Part shown: positions 16,784 to 25,125 of the stretch, in pieces | Layout: each line of letters begins with the position of its first letter | Position numbering within the stretch: position 1 is the stretch's first letter | Source of the DNA: Chryseolinea lacunae | GTDB taxonomy: Bacteria > Bacteroidota > Bacteroidia > Cytophagales > Cyclobacteriaceae | Length of the DNA: 64,000 nucleotides | Assembly: GCF_016735595.1 (NCBI RefSeq) | Contig: NZ_JAERRB010000001.1 | Coordinates: forward strand, 930,001-994,000 | Direction of reading: 5' to 3' | Position numbers and translations under genes: made by a program | Notes under the pieces: generated by a model | What the model was told of the DNA's origin: nothing | Databases searched by the model: none | The model's input: the letters and a program-made list of their open reading frames with translations, nothing else

Positions 16784-17908
16784 CTACGACTCCGTAACGC
16801 GATAGTTCACGTTGCGTGTCTTCAGGTAGTTCACCACAAAATTGAAATGTTCTTCCTGTTCGCCCAGATATTCGGGAGGGCAAATGCCTTTGCGGGTAAA
16901 CTTGCCGTCGGCAATAAGGTGCAGGGCCGCGGTGCAGGTGTAGCCTGTGGTGCGGGCCATCGACAGGGTGCTGGTGGCGTTGTCGGTGCGGTCAAGCAAA
17001 TTGTATTCGTACGTTTTTGTCTTGCCGTTTTCTTCGCCGGTCATGCGGATGCGCATCACGGTGAATTCTTCTTCGCCCGGCTTCAGCTTCCATTTGGGAA
17101 ACAGCAGCTTGGCGGTGACGTCGATGGGGCGAACTTTCACGCCTTTGATGTCGACCGCTTCATAGGAGAAAAATCCGGATTCACGCAACACGCGCAGGTA
17201 TTCGATGCAGCCCGGATAGCGCAGCGTTTTCTCGATCATGTTGGGAATGTTGGGCATGGTTTTGATGAGCGACCGCAGGCCGTCAGAATTCCACGACTCC
17301 AACGTGCCCACACCGTCGAAGTGAATGAGTTCCGGATCGGACAAAGCTTCTTTTATGATCACAGCTCCCTGCTGCACATAGCGCGCGGGGCGAATGTATT
17401 CTTCAATGACGTCGATGGGTGAGAACACTGCCTTGTATTCATAGGGCCACTCGCGCACCACGGGCAGACCGCCCACCAGACATTCGTAGTCGGTAATTTT
17501 CATGCGCCGGTTGTGATAGCCCAGAATGATGTTTCCCATGCCGGGGGCCACACCGCAGTCGGTCACCACCGTCACGTTGTTCTTTTTGGCGAGGTCGTCG
17601 AGTTGAAAGGGATCTTCGGGAAAGAAGGAAATGTCGGCAATGTTTTTTCCGGCCTCAATCACCGTGCGCACGGTTTGCAACCCCATGAAGCCGGGCACCG
17701 CGCCAACCACCAGGTCGAAAGGTTCCAGGGTTTGGGTGAGCTGGCTCAGGTTGGTGAAATCAACCTGCTGTGTTTTGATGCCGTGCTGCGCTACAAACTT
17801 GAGGGCTTCTTCGTTGATATCGACAGACGTCACATCAAAGGTTTTTGCCAGGTCAATGGCCATGGCTTTTCCAACAAGACCTGCACCGAGAACGACTACT
17901 TTTTTCAT
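16784..17908 (-). CDS. Saccharopine dehydrogenase family oxidoreductase
   Basis: 374 residues. The N-terminal Rossmann motif is VVVLGAGLVGKAMAIDLA, and VTVVTDCGVAPGMGNIILGY near residue 115-134 is typical of the lysine-epsilon/saccharopine dehydrogenase-like branch. The C-terminal half holds the substrate domain (LDRTDNATSTLSMARTTGYT). Related proteins in many bacteria are annotated L-lysine dehydrogenase or saccharopine dehydrogenase-like without proof. A 28-codon membrane peptide gene ends three bases before its start, so the two are probably co-transcribed. Confidence 0.82.
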   Translation of the reverse strand: MKKVVVLGAGLVGKAMAIDLAKTFDVTSVDINEEALKFVAQHGIKTQQVDFTNLSQLTQTLEPFDLVVGAVPGFMGLQTVRTVIEAGKNIADISFFPEDPFQLDDLAKKNNVTVVTDCGVAPGMGNIILGYHNRRMKITDYECLVGGLPVVREWPYEYKAVFSPIDVIEEYIRPARYVQQGAVIIKEALSDPELIHFDGVGTLESWNSDGLRSLIKTMPNIPNMIEKTLRYPGCIEYLRVLRESGFFSYEAVDIKGVKVRPIDVTAKLLFPKWKLKPGEEEFTVMRIRMTGEENGKTKTYEYNLLDRTDNATSTLSMARTTGYTCTAALHLIADGKFTRKGICPPEYLGEQEEHFNFVVNYLKTRNVNYRVTES

Positions 17909-17911
17909 GGG

Positions 17912-17998
17912 TTAATGAATTGATATGAAGCCGTAAATTAATGCGATTACGGCAGGAAGCATTAACACGAGGTCGAGGAAATTAAATTTCTTTTTCAT
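17912..17998 (-). CDS. 28-residue membrane micropeptide upstream of the saccharopine dehydrogenase gene
   Basis: ATG at 17998, TAA at 17914-17912, three bases before the dehydrogenase ATG. The peptide starts MKKKFNFLDLVLMLPAVIA and ends LIYGFISIH: a basic N-terminus followed by a single hydrophobic helix. Size, charge pattern and tight spacing look like a real small membrane protein or a translated leader. The ORF is too short for statistical support, so this is a candidate only. Confidence 0.45.
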   Translation of the reverse strand: MKKKFNFLDLVLMLPAVIALIYGFISIH

Positions 17999-18010
17999 GA
18001 TGAGGGGAAA

Positions 18011-18044
18011 TAAAAGGTCTGTACAGGAAGACTCCCGCACAGAC
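18011..18044 (-). terminator. Hairpin after the globin gene
   Basis: A 12-bp stem with two G-T pairs (18017-18028 with 18033-18044) and an AGAC loop; on the minus strand it is followed by CTTTTATTT. It lies 59 bases after the globin stop and 12 bases before the micropeptide start, so it may end the globin transcript or sit in the leader of the next one. Confidence 0.55.
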
Positions 18045-18102
18045 AAGAGAGGGGACTTTTTTTGCTCCAGAGAGGGGCTCCAAATAAAATTCTTTTTAAA
18101 AA

Positions 18103-18519
18103 TCAGGCAGCAACTTCCAGCTGGCCTTTAATCATGGCCGACGAAAGTGTGAGATACACGGCGGTCCAGGCTTCCATAAGCTCTTCGTTCCACTGTTCGC
18201 CAAGACCTTGTTCGAGGGTCCACAGCAGGCATTCACCCACCACCTGATAGTGTTCGGGTTTGGCGCCATAGCGGCCGTGGCGTTGCGCCAGCAGCTTCAC
18301 TTCGTTCATGATGTCGTCAAGCTTGTTGAGCTTGGTCACAATGAGGGTCACCATGTTCATGAGCTTGCGGGCCTGCTCTTTCTGGTCGTGCTTGAACAGG
18401 GATTTCACAGCGGGCGCTACGTGAAACAAGCGGCTGTAGAAAAGCTCACCGGCTTCTTGCGCATTGATTACTACATAGGTCCACGAGTTCCTTACGAGAA
18501 CAATTTGTCTTTCGGTCAT
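18103..18519 (-). CDS. Single-domain bacterial globin
   Basis: 138 residues, matching the globin domain of flavohaemoglobins and Vitreoscilla haemoglobin. The proximal haem ligand is H81 in LLAQRHGRYGAKPEHYQVVG, and the B10 tyrosine is probably Y28 in GELFYSRLF. No FAD or NAD reductase domain follows, so it depends on another reductase. Roles of such globins include NO dioxygenation and oxygen delivery; NO detoxification is a guess here. It appears to be transcribed alone. Confidence 0.9.
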   Translation of the reverse strand: MTERQIVLVRNSWTYVVINAQEAGELFYSRLFHVAPAVKSLFKHDQKEQARKLMNMVTLIVTKLNKLDDIMNEVKLLAQRHGRYGAKPEHYQVVGECLLWTLEQGLGEQWNEELMEAWTAVYLTLSSAMIKGQLEVAA

Positions 18520-18653
18520 ACGATACTGAAACGGGTTAGGGATGAAGATTTTGAATACTGCATCCTTGTACCGAAAGCGGTTGAAAAAGGTTGGGCGTTT
18601 GCTAAAAAAGGGACGTCTACAATAGGTTTACACTTTCCCTAAAACATTGTTGG

Positions 18654-20327
18654 TCAAGCGCTTTTGAACGACGCCACGAAGTCAGAAAGATTTTCTTCGG
18701 TGGGCAGATTCAGTTTTTTGCGCAACCGGTGTCGTGCCATCTTCACGCTTTCCGGGGATATGCCCATGAGTTCGGCCATCTCTTTCATACTCAAATTGAG
18801 GCTGATGAGCGAACAAAGCTTGAGGTCGCCCTGGCTCAGGTCGGGATATTGTTGCCGGAGCCGGTCGAAAAAGGAAGAGTGCACCTTTTCGAAATACATC
18901 CTGAATTCGTCCCAATCCTTTTCCGACTCCAGGCTGTAGTCGATCACCTTCAGCAGTTTCGAGATTTTGGTCTTTGCCGTTTTGTCGCCCGTGGCCGCCA
19001 GCTCCTGGATGCCTTCGCGCAATCCTTCCATCACGGTGTTTTTCTGCACCAGGTTCAGCGTGTAGGTGAGCAATTCCTTGTGGCGAAATTCCAGGTCGTG
19101 TTGCAGCTGGTCCTCCACCAGCTTTTTGTTTTCGATCTCCACCCGCAACAACGCCTGCTGCGCCTGGTGCACCTCCAGGTTTTTTTCGAGCAGCTCCTTT
19201 TTTGTGCGGATGGTCTTTCGTTGATAATAGATCACCACGCCACCAATAAACAACGCCAACGCCAGGCCTGCATAGGTCACCTTTTGCCGGAACACACTCC
19301 AGGCTTGTTCTTTTTTCAAAAAGTCGATCTCCTGTTCTTTGCGTTCTGTTTCGATAAGCGTTTTCAGCTGGGCATATTGCATGCGGCTGCGCAGGCTTGT
19401 CACCGAATCTTTCACGGTGACACGGCGCTGCAAAAATTCGAATGCCTTCTGATAGTCTTTGCGCGCCGCATAGATGTCGGTGTGCAGCTGATACGATTCG
19501 ATCAGCGCCATGCGGTTGTCGGCTTTCTCGGCAATGGGCAGACCTTGGCTGGCCAGTTGCAGGGCGCGGTCCACGTTGCCTTGCGCCAGCCACACGCGCG
19601 ACTGGTTGTGATAAGCCGCGGGCAGGCGGTTCAGGTTGTTGGTTTCGCGAAACAACGCCATCGACGGTTCATAATAGCGCAATGCTTTTTCATACTGCCC
19701 CATCTCATAATAGATCACCCCGATGTTGTTGAGCAGGTTCGCGATGCCTTCCTTGTTATTGTTTTCACGCTCCAGCGCGAGTGCCTCTTCAAACCGGGCA
19801 AGTGCGGCATCATAGTCGAGCAGGTCCGATTCCAGCACGCCGATTTTCCGGAGCGTGAGCGCCATGCCCGGTCTATCGCGAAATGCTTTCTGAATGCCAA
19901 GAGCTTTGCTGTATTGTTCGCGCGCGGCATCAAAGTCGCCTTCCTGCTGGTGGGCGGCGCCCATCTCGGTGAAGGTTTCGGCCATGCGCAGGGAATCTTT
20001 CAGATCTTGAAACAACTCAAGCGCGCGACGCAGGTTTTCCAGCTCGCGCACGTTCTCGCCTTTGAGGCGGTGCAGCAGGCTTTTGTTTTTGTAGGCCTCT
20101 GCCAGCCCCAATGCATACTGAAGCGAGTCGGCAAGATGCAGGGCATGTTCTGTATAAAAGCGTGTCTTTTCAGGTGTGGTGAGGTAGTGCAGCCGCGCGA
20201 GACGGTTCAGCACGTTCACACGCTGGGTGTCGCGGGGAAGACTTTGGAGTTTGCGTTCCAACGGCTCCACCTGGGCGTGAAGCGACGCAACAACGCCGAG
20301 CAAAACAACTAAGAGAAGGTTTTTCAT
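18654..20327 (-). CDS. TPR-containing membrane-bound transcription regulator
   Basis: 557 residues from ATG 20327, which begins a signal peptide (MKNLLLVVLLGVVASLHAQ); the longer frame to 20483 runs into the divergent gene and is rejected. Residues about 40-345 form tetratricopeptide repeats (GDFDAAREQYSKALGIQ, GQYEKALRYYEPSMALF). A transmembrane helix follows (about 380-397), then a coiled coil and a C-terminal LuxR-type helix-turn-helix (LNLSMKEMAELMGISPESVK). The layout means periplasmic sensing and cytoplasmic DNA binding, a common Bacteroidota architecture. Targets are unknown. Confidence 0.87.
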   Translation of the reverse strand: MKNLLLVVLLGVVASLHAQVEPLERKLQSLPRDTQRVNVLNRLARLHYLTTPEKTRFYTEHALHLADSLQYALGLAEAYKNKSLLHRLKGENVRELENLRRALELFQDLKDSLRMAETFTEMGAAHQQEGDFDAAREQYSKALGIQKAFRDRPGMALTLRKIGVLESDLLDYDAALARFEEALALERENNNKEGIANLLNNIGVIYYEMGQYEKALRYYEPSMALFRETNNLNRLPAAYHNQSRVWLAQGNVDRALQLASQGLPIAEKADNRMALIESYQLHTDIYAARKDYQKAFEFLQRRVTVKDSVTSLRSRMQYAQLKTLIETERKEQEIDFLKKEQAWSVFRQKVTYAGLALALFIGGVVIYYQRKTIRTKKELLEKNLEVHQAQQALLRVEIENKKLVEDQLQHDLEFRHKELLTYTLNLVQKNTVMEGLREGIQELAATGDKTAKTKISKLLKVIDYSLESEKDWDEFRMYFEKVHSSFFDRLRQQYPDLSQGDLKLCSLISLNLSMKEMAELMGISPESVKMARHRLRKKLNLPTEENLSDFVASFKSA

Positions 20328-20388
20328 AACGGAAAGGGTTGTTAAAGGAATATATTTTTCCGCTAACTTCCGAGGTAATTTATGCAAC

Positions 20389-20904
20389 ATGGACATCCGT
20401 AAATTTCTTGAGCGCGCAAAAACATCGGCCTTCCACCTGTGGGTGTTGAACCAGGGATTGCTGCGCATGGTGCCGTTCAACAAGCCGCATCATTTCAGCG
20501 TGGTGGCGCTGGAAGACTATCGCGTCAAAATAAAGATCCCGTTCCGCCGCAAAAACCTCAACCACATCCGGGGGCTGCACGCCTGCGCACTGGCCACCCT
20601 GTCGGAATATGCCACGGGTCTGCTGTTGCTTTCACGCCTCGGCTTCGACGCCTACCGCATCATCATGCAACGCTTCGAAATGGACTATCACTACCAGGGC
20701 AAAATGGAAGCCTTCGCCGACTTTGCACTCACACCCGAATGGATCGACCAAAACATTATCCAACCCCTCAACGGCCCGGAAGAAGCCGTGGTCATCACCC
20801 TCGACGTGAAAATTCACGACGCCCAGGGCAAGCACCTCAGCACGGGAAAAGTATATTGGCAGATTAAAAAATGGGCGAACGTAAAAACGCGTGTAGCCGC
20901 CTGA
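20389..20904 (+). CDS. DUF4442 hotdog-fold protein
   Basis: 171 residues. NQGLLRMVPFNKPHHFSVVAL, RRKNLNHIRGLHACALATLS and the following YATGLLLL match DUF4442, a hotdog-fold family related to acyl-CoA thioesterases. The central helix segment HACALATLSEYATG occupies the place of the catalytic hotdog helix. Substrate is unknown. It is divergent from the TPR regulator and followed after 58 bases by the Mpo1-like gene. Confidence 0.82.
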   Translation: MDIRKFLERAKTSAFHLWVLNQGLLRMVPFNKPHHFSVVALEDYRVKIKIPFRRKNLNHIRGLHACALATLSEYATGLLLLSRLGFDAYRIIMQRFEMDYHYQGKMEAFADFALTPEWIDQNIIQPLNGPEEAVVITLDVKIHDAQGKHLSTGKVYWQIKKWANVKTRVAA

Positions 20905-20962
20905 TGCAATCGTTTGAAAGATTTGACCGGATCGCGTAAATTACTTCCCTAAACCTGAGGTT

Positions 20963-21442
20963 ATGCGCAAAATCGATCAGCTTCTTTCGGAGTATGGCGA
21001 AAGCCACCAGAACGCCACCAACAAAAGCATTCACTGGATTTGTGTGCCCCTGATTTTTCTCAGTGTGGTGGGTCTCATCGCGTCCATTCCGGCACAGCCC
21101 GTGCAGTCGGTTTTGGGCGAAGGCAATCCCTATGCCAACTGGGCCGGCGTGCTGCTGGTGCTGGTGCTTATTTATTATGTGTCGCTTTCCATACCTTTGA
21201 GCATTGGCATGGCCCTGTTCGGCGCATTTTGCATGATGGTAGTGAACCTGCTGGTGCGCATCAACCTGGCCCCGCTGTGGGTGATGAGCCTCATCATTTT
21301 TGCCGTGGCCTGGGTGGGACAATTTTATGGACACAAGATCGAAGGCAAAAAACCGTCGTTCCTGAAAGACATCCAGTTTCTGCTCATCGGTCCGGCGTGG
21401 CTCATGCACTTTATTTATAAACGCATTGGAATTCCATACTGA
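20963..21442 (+). CDS. Mpo1/DUF962-like membrane protein
   Basis: 159 residues with four transmembrane helices. The family signature near the N-terminus is intact: YGESHQNATNKSIHWICVPL, with H15 and H24, and a further His in QFYGHKIEGKKPSF. Yeast Mpo1 is an Fe-dependent 2-hydroxy fatty acid dioxygenase of phytosphingosine breakdown and its catalytic residues are such histidines. Sphingolipid-making Bacteroidota often carry homologues. Together with the neighbouring hotdog protein this hints at acyl chain metabolism, which is inference. Confidence 0.85.
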   Translation: MRKIDQLLSEYGESHQNATNKSIHWICVPLIFLSVVGLIASIPAQPVQSVLGEGNPYANWAGVLLVLVLIYYVSLSIPLSIGMALFGAFCMMVVNLLVRINLAPLWVMSLIIFAVAWVGQFYGHKIEGKKPSFLKDIQFLLIGPAWLMHFIYKRIGIPY

Positions 21443-22381
21443 TTGGGAGATTACATTTTTCACGAAGCCCCTTTACCCGCAGATTTCACTTTTGATTTCG
21501 AAGAGTCGTTGTTCAACACGGCGGCCTATCGGCTGATGCAGTTTCCACAAGGGTGGCACTCGTTCTATGCCGTGGACCGGAAACAACAAACCATAGTCGC
21601 CTCCTTTCACCTTCACCTGGCACAAGACTTCGCCCAGAGCCCGGCCCGCGCGCCGTTCGGGTCGGTGGAATGTGCCGACAGCATCCCTCCCGTCATCCTG
21701 TTTCAATTCATCGGATTTGTCGACTCGCGCATAAAAACGTTTGGCGCGGCACGCATCCAGGTGAAACAACCACCCGCGGGCTACGCGCCACAACACGCCG
21801 CCCTGCTTCAAACATTTTTCCTTAACCTGGGCTACACCGTGGTGGATGCCGAGGTGGGCACGATGATTCCGATCTCCCAAGACTTTTCCACACACCTCCA
21901 CACCTGGGAGAATCGGAAGCTGAAGCAGGCACAATCGTCGGGACTGGTGTTCCGTCAGGTGGCCTCCGCCGAAATCGACGCGATCTATCTTTTCATCCTG
22001 GCGTGTCGCAAGCAAAAAGGATATGCGTTGTCTATGTCGCTGCCCGAGGTTCGTGCCGTCGCTGAGAAACTGCCACAGCACTATCTTTTGTTTGGCGTTT
22101 ACGAAGCCGAGATCTTAGTGGCCGCTTCCATTGCCATTGTCGTGAACAAGCGCGTGCTCTACAATTTCTATTCGGCCCACGACAACGCCTTCGATCACCT
22201 CAGCCCCGTGGTGCTGTTGCTGCAGGGGATGTATGACTACGCGGCAGCGCACGGCATGCAACACCTCGACCTGGGCACTTCGGCCATTGACGGCAAACCC
22301 AACTTCGGACTGCTCGATTTCAAACTTCGCCTCGGCGGTGTGCCCTCTTCAAAATTCACGTTCCAAAAAATTCTGGTGTAA
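21443..22381 (+). CDS. GNAT/FemAB-like acyltransferase
   Basis: 312 residues. The start is TTG 21443, immediately after the TGA of the Mpo1-like gene; no ATG lies in front of the first conserved part. The C-terminal half resembles GNAT_6/FemAB-type proteins (YLLFGVYEAEILVAASIAIV, LYNFYSAHDNAFDHLSPVVL, LDLGTSAIDGKPNFGLLDFK), often involved in cell-surface aminoacylation or acylation. It is joined to the downstream glycosyltransferase by a TAATG overlap. The acceptor is unknown. Confidence 0.72.
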   Translation: MGDYIFHEAPLPADFTFDFEESLFNTAAYRLMQFPQGWHSFYAVDRKQQTIVASFHLHLAQDFAQSPARAPFGSVECADSIPPVILFQFIGFVDSRIKTFGAARIQVKQPPAGYAPQHAALLQTFFLNLGYTVVDAEVGTMIPISQDFSTHLHTWENRKLKQAQSSGLVFRQVASAEIDAIYLFILACRKQKGYALSMSLPEVRAVAEKLPQHYLLFGVYEAEILVAASIAIVVNKRVLYNFYSAHDNAFDHLSPVVLLLQGMYDYAAAHGMQHLDLGTSAIDGKPNFGLLDFKLRLGGVPSSKFTFQKILV

Positions 22382-23340
22382 TGGATCAGCCGCTGGTGTC
22401 GGTCATTTGTCTTTGCTACAACCACGCGCCCTTTGTGGTGGAAGCGCTCGAGTCTGTCTTCCACCAAACCTACCTGAACCTGCAAATTATTATTGTGGAC
22501 GACGCCAGCACCGACAACAGCGTGGCCGTGATTGAACGCATGCTGGGCACGCAGTCCAGCCCAAACCTGCAATTCCTTTCCCTGCCTCAGAACATAGGCA
22601 ACTGCAAGGCCTTCAACCAGGGCTTGCAACATGCCACCGGCGCGTATGTGGTAGACTTCGCAACCGACGACGTGATGCTGCCCACACGCATCGAGCAACA
22701 GGTGAAACTATTCCTCCAACTCGACAACTCCTATGGCGTGGTGTTCACCGACGCATTCTACATCGATCCACAAAGCCAGGTGTTCCGACAGCACTATGCC
22801 TATCTGTTTTCAAAGAAACTGCTCACCCACGTGCCACAAGGCGATGTGTATCGCGATGTGCTCAGCACCTACTTTGTTTCTTCACCGAGCATGCTGGTGC
22901 GCAAAAATGTTTTGGATGAATTGGGTGGCTACGACGAAACGCTTGCCTATGAAGATTTTGATTTCTGGGTAAGGTCCGCACGCCGCTATAAATATGCCTT
23001 CATCAACGAAGCCCTCACCAAAGTGCGTCGTAAACATCAATCACTTTCGTCGGGTTGGTATGTGCCGGGCGATCCTCAACTGCATTCCACCTATCTGGTT
23101 TGTCGCAAAGCGCAAAAGCTCAATCGCGATGAAGGCGACAACGAGGCCTTATTAAAACGCGTGCGTTATGAGCTTCGCCAGTCGGTATTTTCTCAAAACT
23201 ATGAAGAGGCGGAAAGATTCTATTTGTTGTTGAAAGAACTGGCAACACCCCGCGGCACAGATTTGATTCTCGGTCGGCTCATCCAATGGAAACCTCCCCT
23301 GGCCCGCCTGCGACAACTCTACCATCACCTGCGCTACTAA
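22381..23340 (+). CDS. Family 2 glycosyltransferase
   Basis: 319 residues with a GT-A fold. VSVICLCYNHAPFVVEALES, IIVDDASTDNS and VVDFATDDVMLP (DxD-type) occupy the first 100 residues, and GGYDETLAYEDFDFWVRSAR is the ED-containing acceptor site around residue 180-200. The ATG overlaps the stop of the acyltransferase by one base (TAATG), so translation is coupled. It likely adds a sugar to a surface glycan or lipid. Its stop overlaps the convergent dioxygenase gene by three bases. Confidence 0.88.
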   Translation: MDQPLVSVICLCYNHAPFVVEALESVFHQTYLNLQIIIVDDASTDNSVAVIERMLGTQSSPNLQFLSLPQNIGNCKAFNQGLQHATGAYVVDFATDDVMLPTRIEQQVKLFLQLDNSYGVVFTDAFYIDPQSQVFRQHYAYLFSKKLLTHVPQGDVYRDVLSTYFVSSPSMLVRKNVLDELGGYDETLAYEDFDFWVRSARRYKYAFINEALTKVRRKHQSLSSGWYVPGDPQLHSTYLVCRKAQKLNRDEGDNEALLKRVRYELRQSVFSQNYEEAERFYLLLKELATPRGTDLILGRLIQWKPPLARLRQLYHHLRY

Positions 23341-24143
23341 CGCTTCCACAAACGCATCTCGATGGAGATGCGCGTCTGGTCTTTGTTCAGGTTCGCCGCG
23401 CCGCCGTGAATGAGGTAGGGAGAAAAAATCAGCACTTCATTTTCTTTCGGATCAGGCCGCTCCACGGTGTAGTCGCCGCGAATGTCGGTAACGGCCGGCA
23501 CGTTAAACTTCACGCCGTTGATGTGCGCCCCGGCTTCCGTTTTCTCAATGCGCGACTCAGGCCACCGATGACTTCCCGGAACAAGAATGAGCGACGAGTT
23601 TGCATTGCTACCCGCCACGGGAATGTAGAGGTTGATGCAGTCGTCATAGTCTTCCAGCCACACATCGCGATGCAAGGGATTGTTGTCGGCTTGCTGCGGA
23701 CGGATCACACGAAAGTGAAAAACAGATTGATTATCGTAAGGATTGCACGCCACCAACGACACGCGGCACAACTCAGAAATGCGCGCTTCAACATCAGCAA
23801 TGGCAATGGGAAAATCGGCAACATTGAGCAGCTTGGTTTTATCTACAGCGCGAAGGTGTGTAGTGAAGTCAGGAACAAGGCGATGATAGTTTTCAAGTAA
23901 AAAATTTTCATCCACCGTCAATCCGGCTTCCTGCCAAAGTCTCAACAACAACGCACGGGTTCGTTTGGAAAATTCAGCAAAGAGGTCGGGCGAAAAAAGT
24001 TGCTGCACACCAAATCCCGTTTCAGCCCACGAAGTCGCAGCCGTCAGATCAACCGCCGCATCCAACAAAACGTTTGCCTCACCCCACGCGCGACTACCCA
24101 CAGGCTCGTATGAAAGCGCCACACCGTTGACTTTATATTCCAT
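23337..24143 (-). CDS. PhyH-like Fe(II)/2-oxoglutarate dioxygenase
   Basis: 268 residues. The facial triad is visible as H158 and D160 in NPLHRDVWLED and H246 in SPYLIHGGAANLN, with R258 in DQTRISIEMR for 2-oxoglutarate. This fits the phytanoyl-CoA dioxygenase superfamily, which hydroxylates small molecules. The gene sits back to back with the glycosyltransferase and acyltransferase genes and may act on the same surface product, but they are on opposite strands so this is weak. Confidence 0.83.
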   Translation of the reverse strand: MEYKVNGVALSYEPVGSRAWGEANVLLDAAVDLTAATSWAETGFGVQQLFSPDLFAEFSKRTRALLLRLWQEAGLTVDENFLLENYHRLVPDFTTHLRAVDKTKLLNVADFPIAIADVEARISELCRVSLVACNPYDNQSVFHFRVIRPQQADNNPLHRDVWLEDYDDCINLYIPVAGSNANSSLILVPGSHRWPESRIEKTEAGAHINGVKFNVPAVTDIRGDYTVERPDPKENEVLIFSPYLIHGGAANLNKDQTRISIEMRLWKR

Positions 24144-24173
24144 GCCCCGTCACTAAATACTTTTTTTTACCAT

Positions 24174-24208
24174 GACTAAAGACTCAAGACTTAAGACTCA
24201 AGACTAAA
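24174..24208. repeat. Heptanucleotide tandem repeat GACTNAA, five copies
   Basis: Five units in a row read GACTAAA, GACTCAA, GACTTAA, GACTCAA, GACTAAA; the set is symmetrical around the middle unit. It ends two bases before the rsgA stop codon (24211-24213) in the 67-base gap between the dioxygenase and rsgA genes. Confidence 0.85.
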
Positions 24209-24210
24209 TT

Positions 24211-25125
24211 CTACTTCCGGTTGTCTTCTCCCAACATCATGCTCAAATAACTCTCATAGCGACTCAACGCAATTTCACCGGCACGAATAGCGTCGAGCAC
24301 GGCGCATTGGGGTTCGTTAATGTGCACGCAGCGCGCACCAAACTTGCAGTCGAGGCGCACATCGCGCATCTCGGGAAAATAGTCGGAAATTTCCTGTTCG
24401 TTCATGTCCACCAGTCCCCATTCTTTTATGCCCGGCGTGTCGATCACAAAGGTGTTGTTGCCCAGAGGAAACATTTCGGCAAAGGTGGTGGTGTGTGTGC
24501 CCTTCGATGAAAAGTCAGACACCTCGCCCACCGTCTGTTTGATGTGCGGGGCAATCTTGTTCAGCAGCGTGGACTTACCTACGCCCGAATGACCCGCCAC
24601 GAGGGTTGTTTTGCCCTGAAGAATTTCGTGCACCACGTGCTGATCTTCCTCCTGTGCCGAAAGCAGAAAACAGGTGACACCGATTTTAGTATACAAAGCC
24701 ATCACCGCTTCGGCCTGTTGCAGACCTTCTGCGTCGAGCAGATCTTTTTTGTTGATGATGAGCACCTGTGGAATGCGAAACGATTCGGCCGTCACCAAAA
24801 AGCGGTCGATGAAACCCAGCGATGTGCGGGGAAAGGCCAGCGTCATCACCAGCAATGCCTGGTCGATGTTGGCGGCCAGCACATGCGAGTGGCCCGTCTT
24901 CTTCACCGACTTGCGCAGGATGTGATTTTTGCGGGGGAGGATGGCCGTGATGGATCCCACGTTGTGCTCCAGGTCGAAGGCCACGGAGTCGCCCACGGCC
25001 ACGGGGTTGGTTTCCTTGATGCCTTCCAGCCTGATCTTGCCCCGCACGCGACAGGTATGCACCGTACCGTCGGAGGTTTGCACTTCGTAGAATGAGCCGG
25101 TGGAGCGTAGAACGATGCCTTCCAT
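24211..25125 (-). CDS. rsgA: Ribosome small-subunit GTPase RsgA
   Basis: 304 residues from ATG 25125. An N-terminal OB fold (MEGIVLRSTGSFYEVQTSDG) is followed by a circularly permuted GTPase: G4 INKKDLL, then G1 GHSGVGKSTLLN, then G3 DTPGIKEWG. The C-terminal zinc motif CKFGARCVHINEPQCAV is present. RsgA helps 30S maturation. The ATG shares one base with the waaA stop (TAATG), so the two genes are coupled. Confidence 0.95.
   Translation of the reverse strand: MEGIVLRSTGSFYEVQTSDGTVHTCRVRGKIRLEGIKETNPVAVGDSVAFDLEHNVGSITAILPRKNHILRKSVKKTGHSHVLAANIDQALLVMTLAFPRTSLGFIDRFLVTAESFRIPQVLIINKKDLLDAEGLQQAEAVMALYTKIGVTCFLLSAQEEDQHVVHEILQGKTTLVAGHSGVGKSTLLNKIAPHIKQTVGEVSDFSSKGTHTTTFAEMFPLGNNTFVIDTPGIKEWGLVDMNEQEISDYFPEMRDVRLDCKFGARCVHINEPQCAVLDAIRAGEIALSRYESYLSMMLGEDNRK

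Noticed and set aside
18045-18102. Second terminator or repeat (two GAGAGGGG copies) after the globin gene
   Set aside because: It is a direct, not inverted, repeat and cannot form a stem.
18729-20312. 527-codon plus-strand frame opposite the TPR regulator
   Set aside because: Long only because of codon bias of the opposite strand; the minus-strand product has signal peptide, TPRs and HTH.
20328-20483. Upstream extension of the TPR regulator by 52 codons
   Set aside because: It overlaps the divergent DUF4442 gene, while the internal ATG begins a proper signal peptide.
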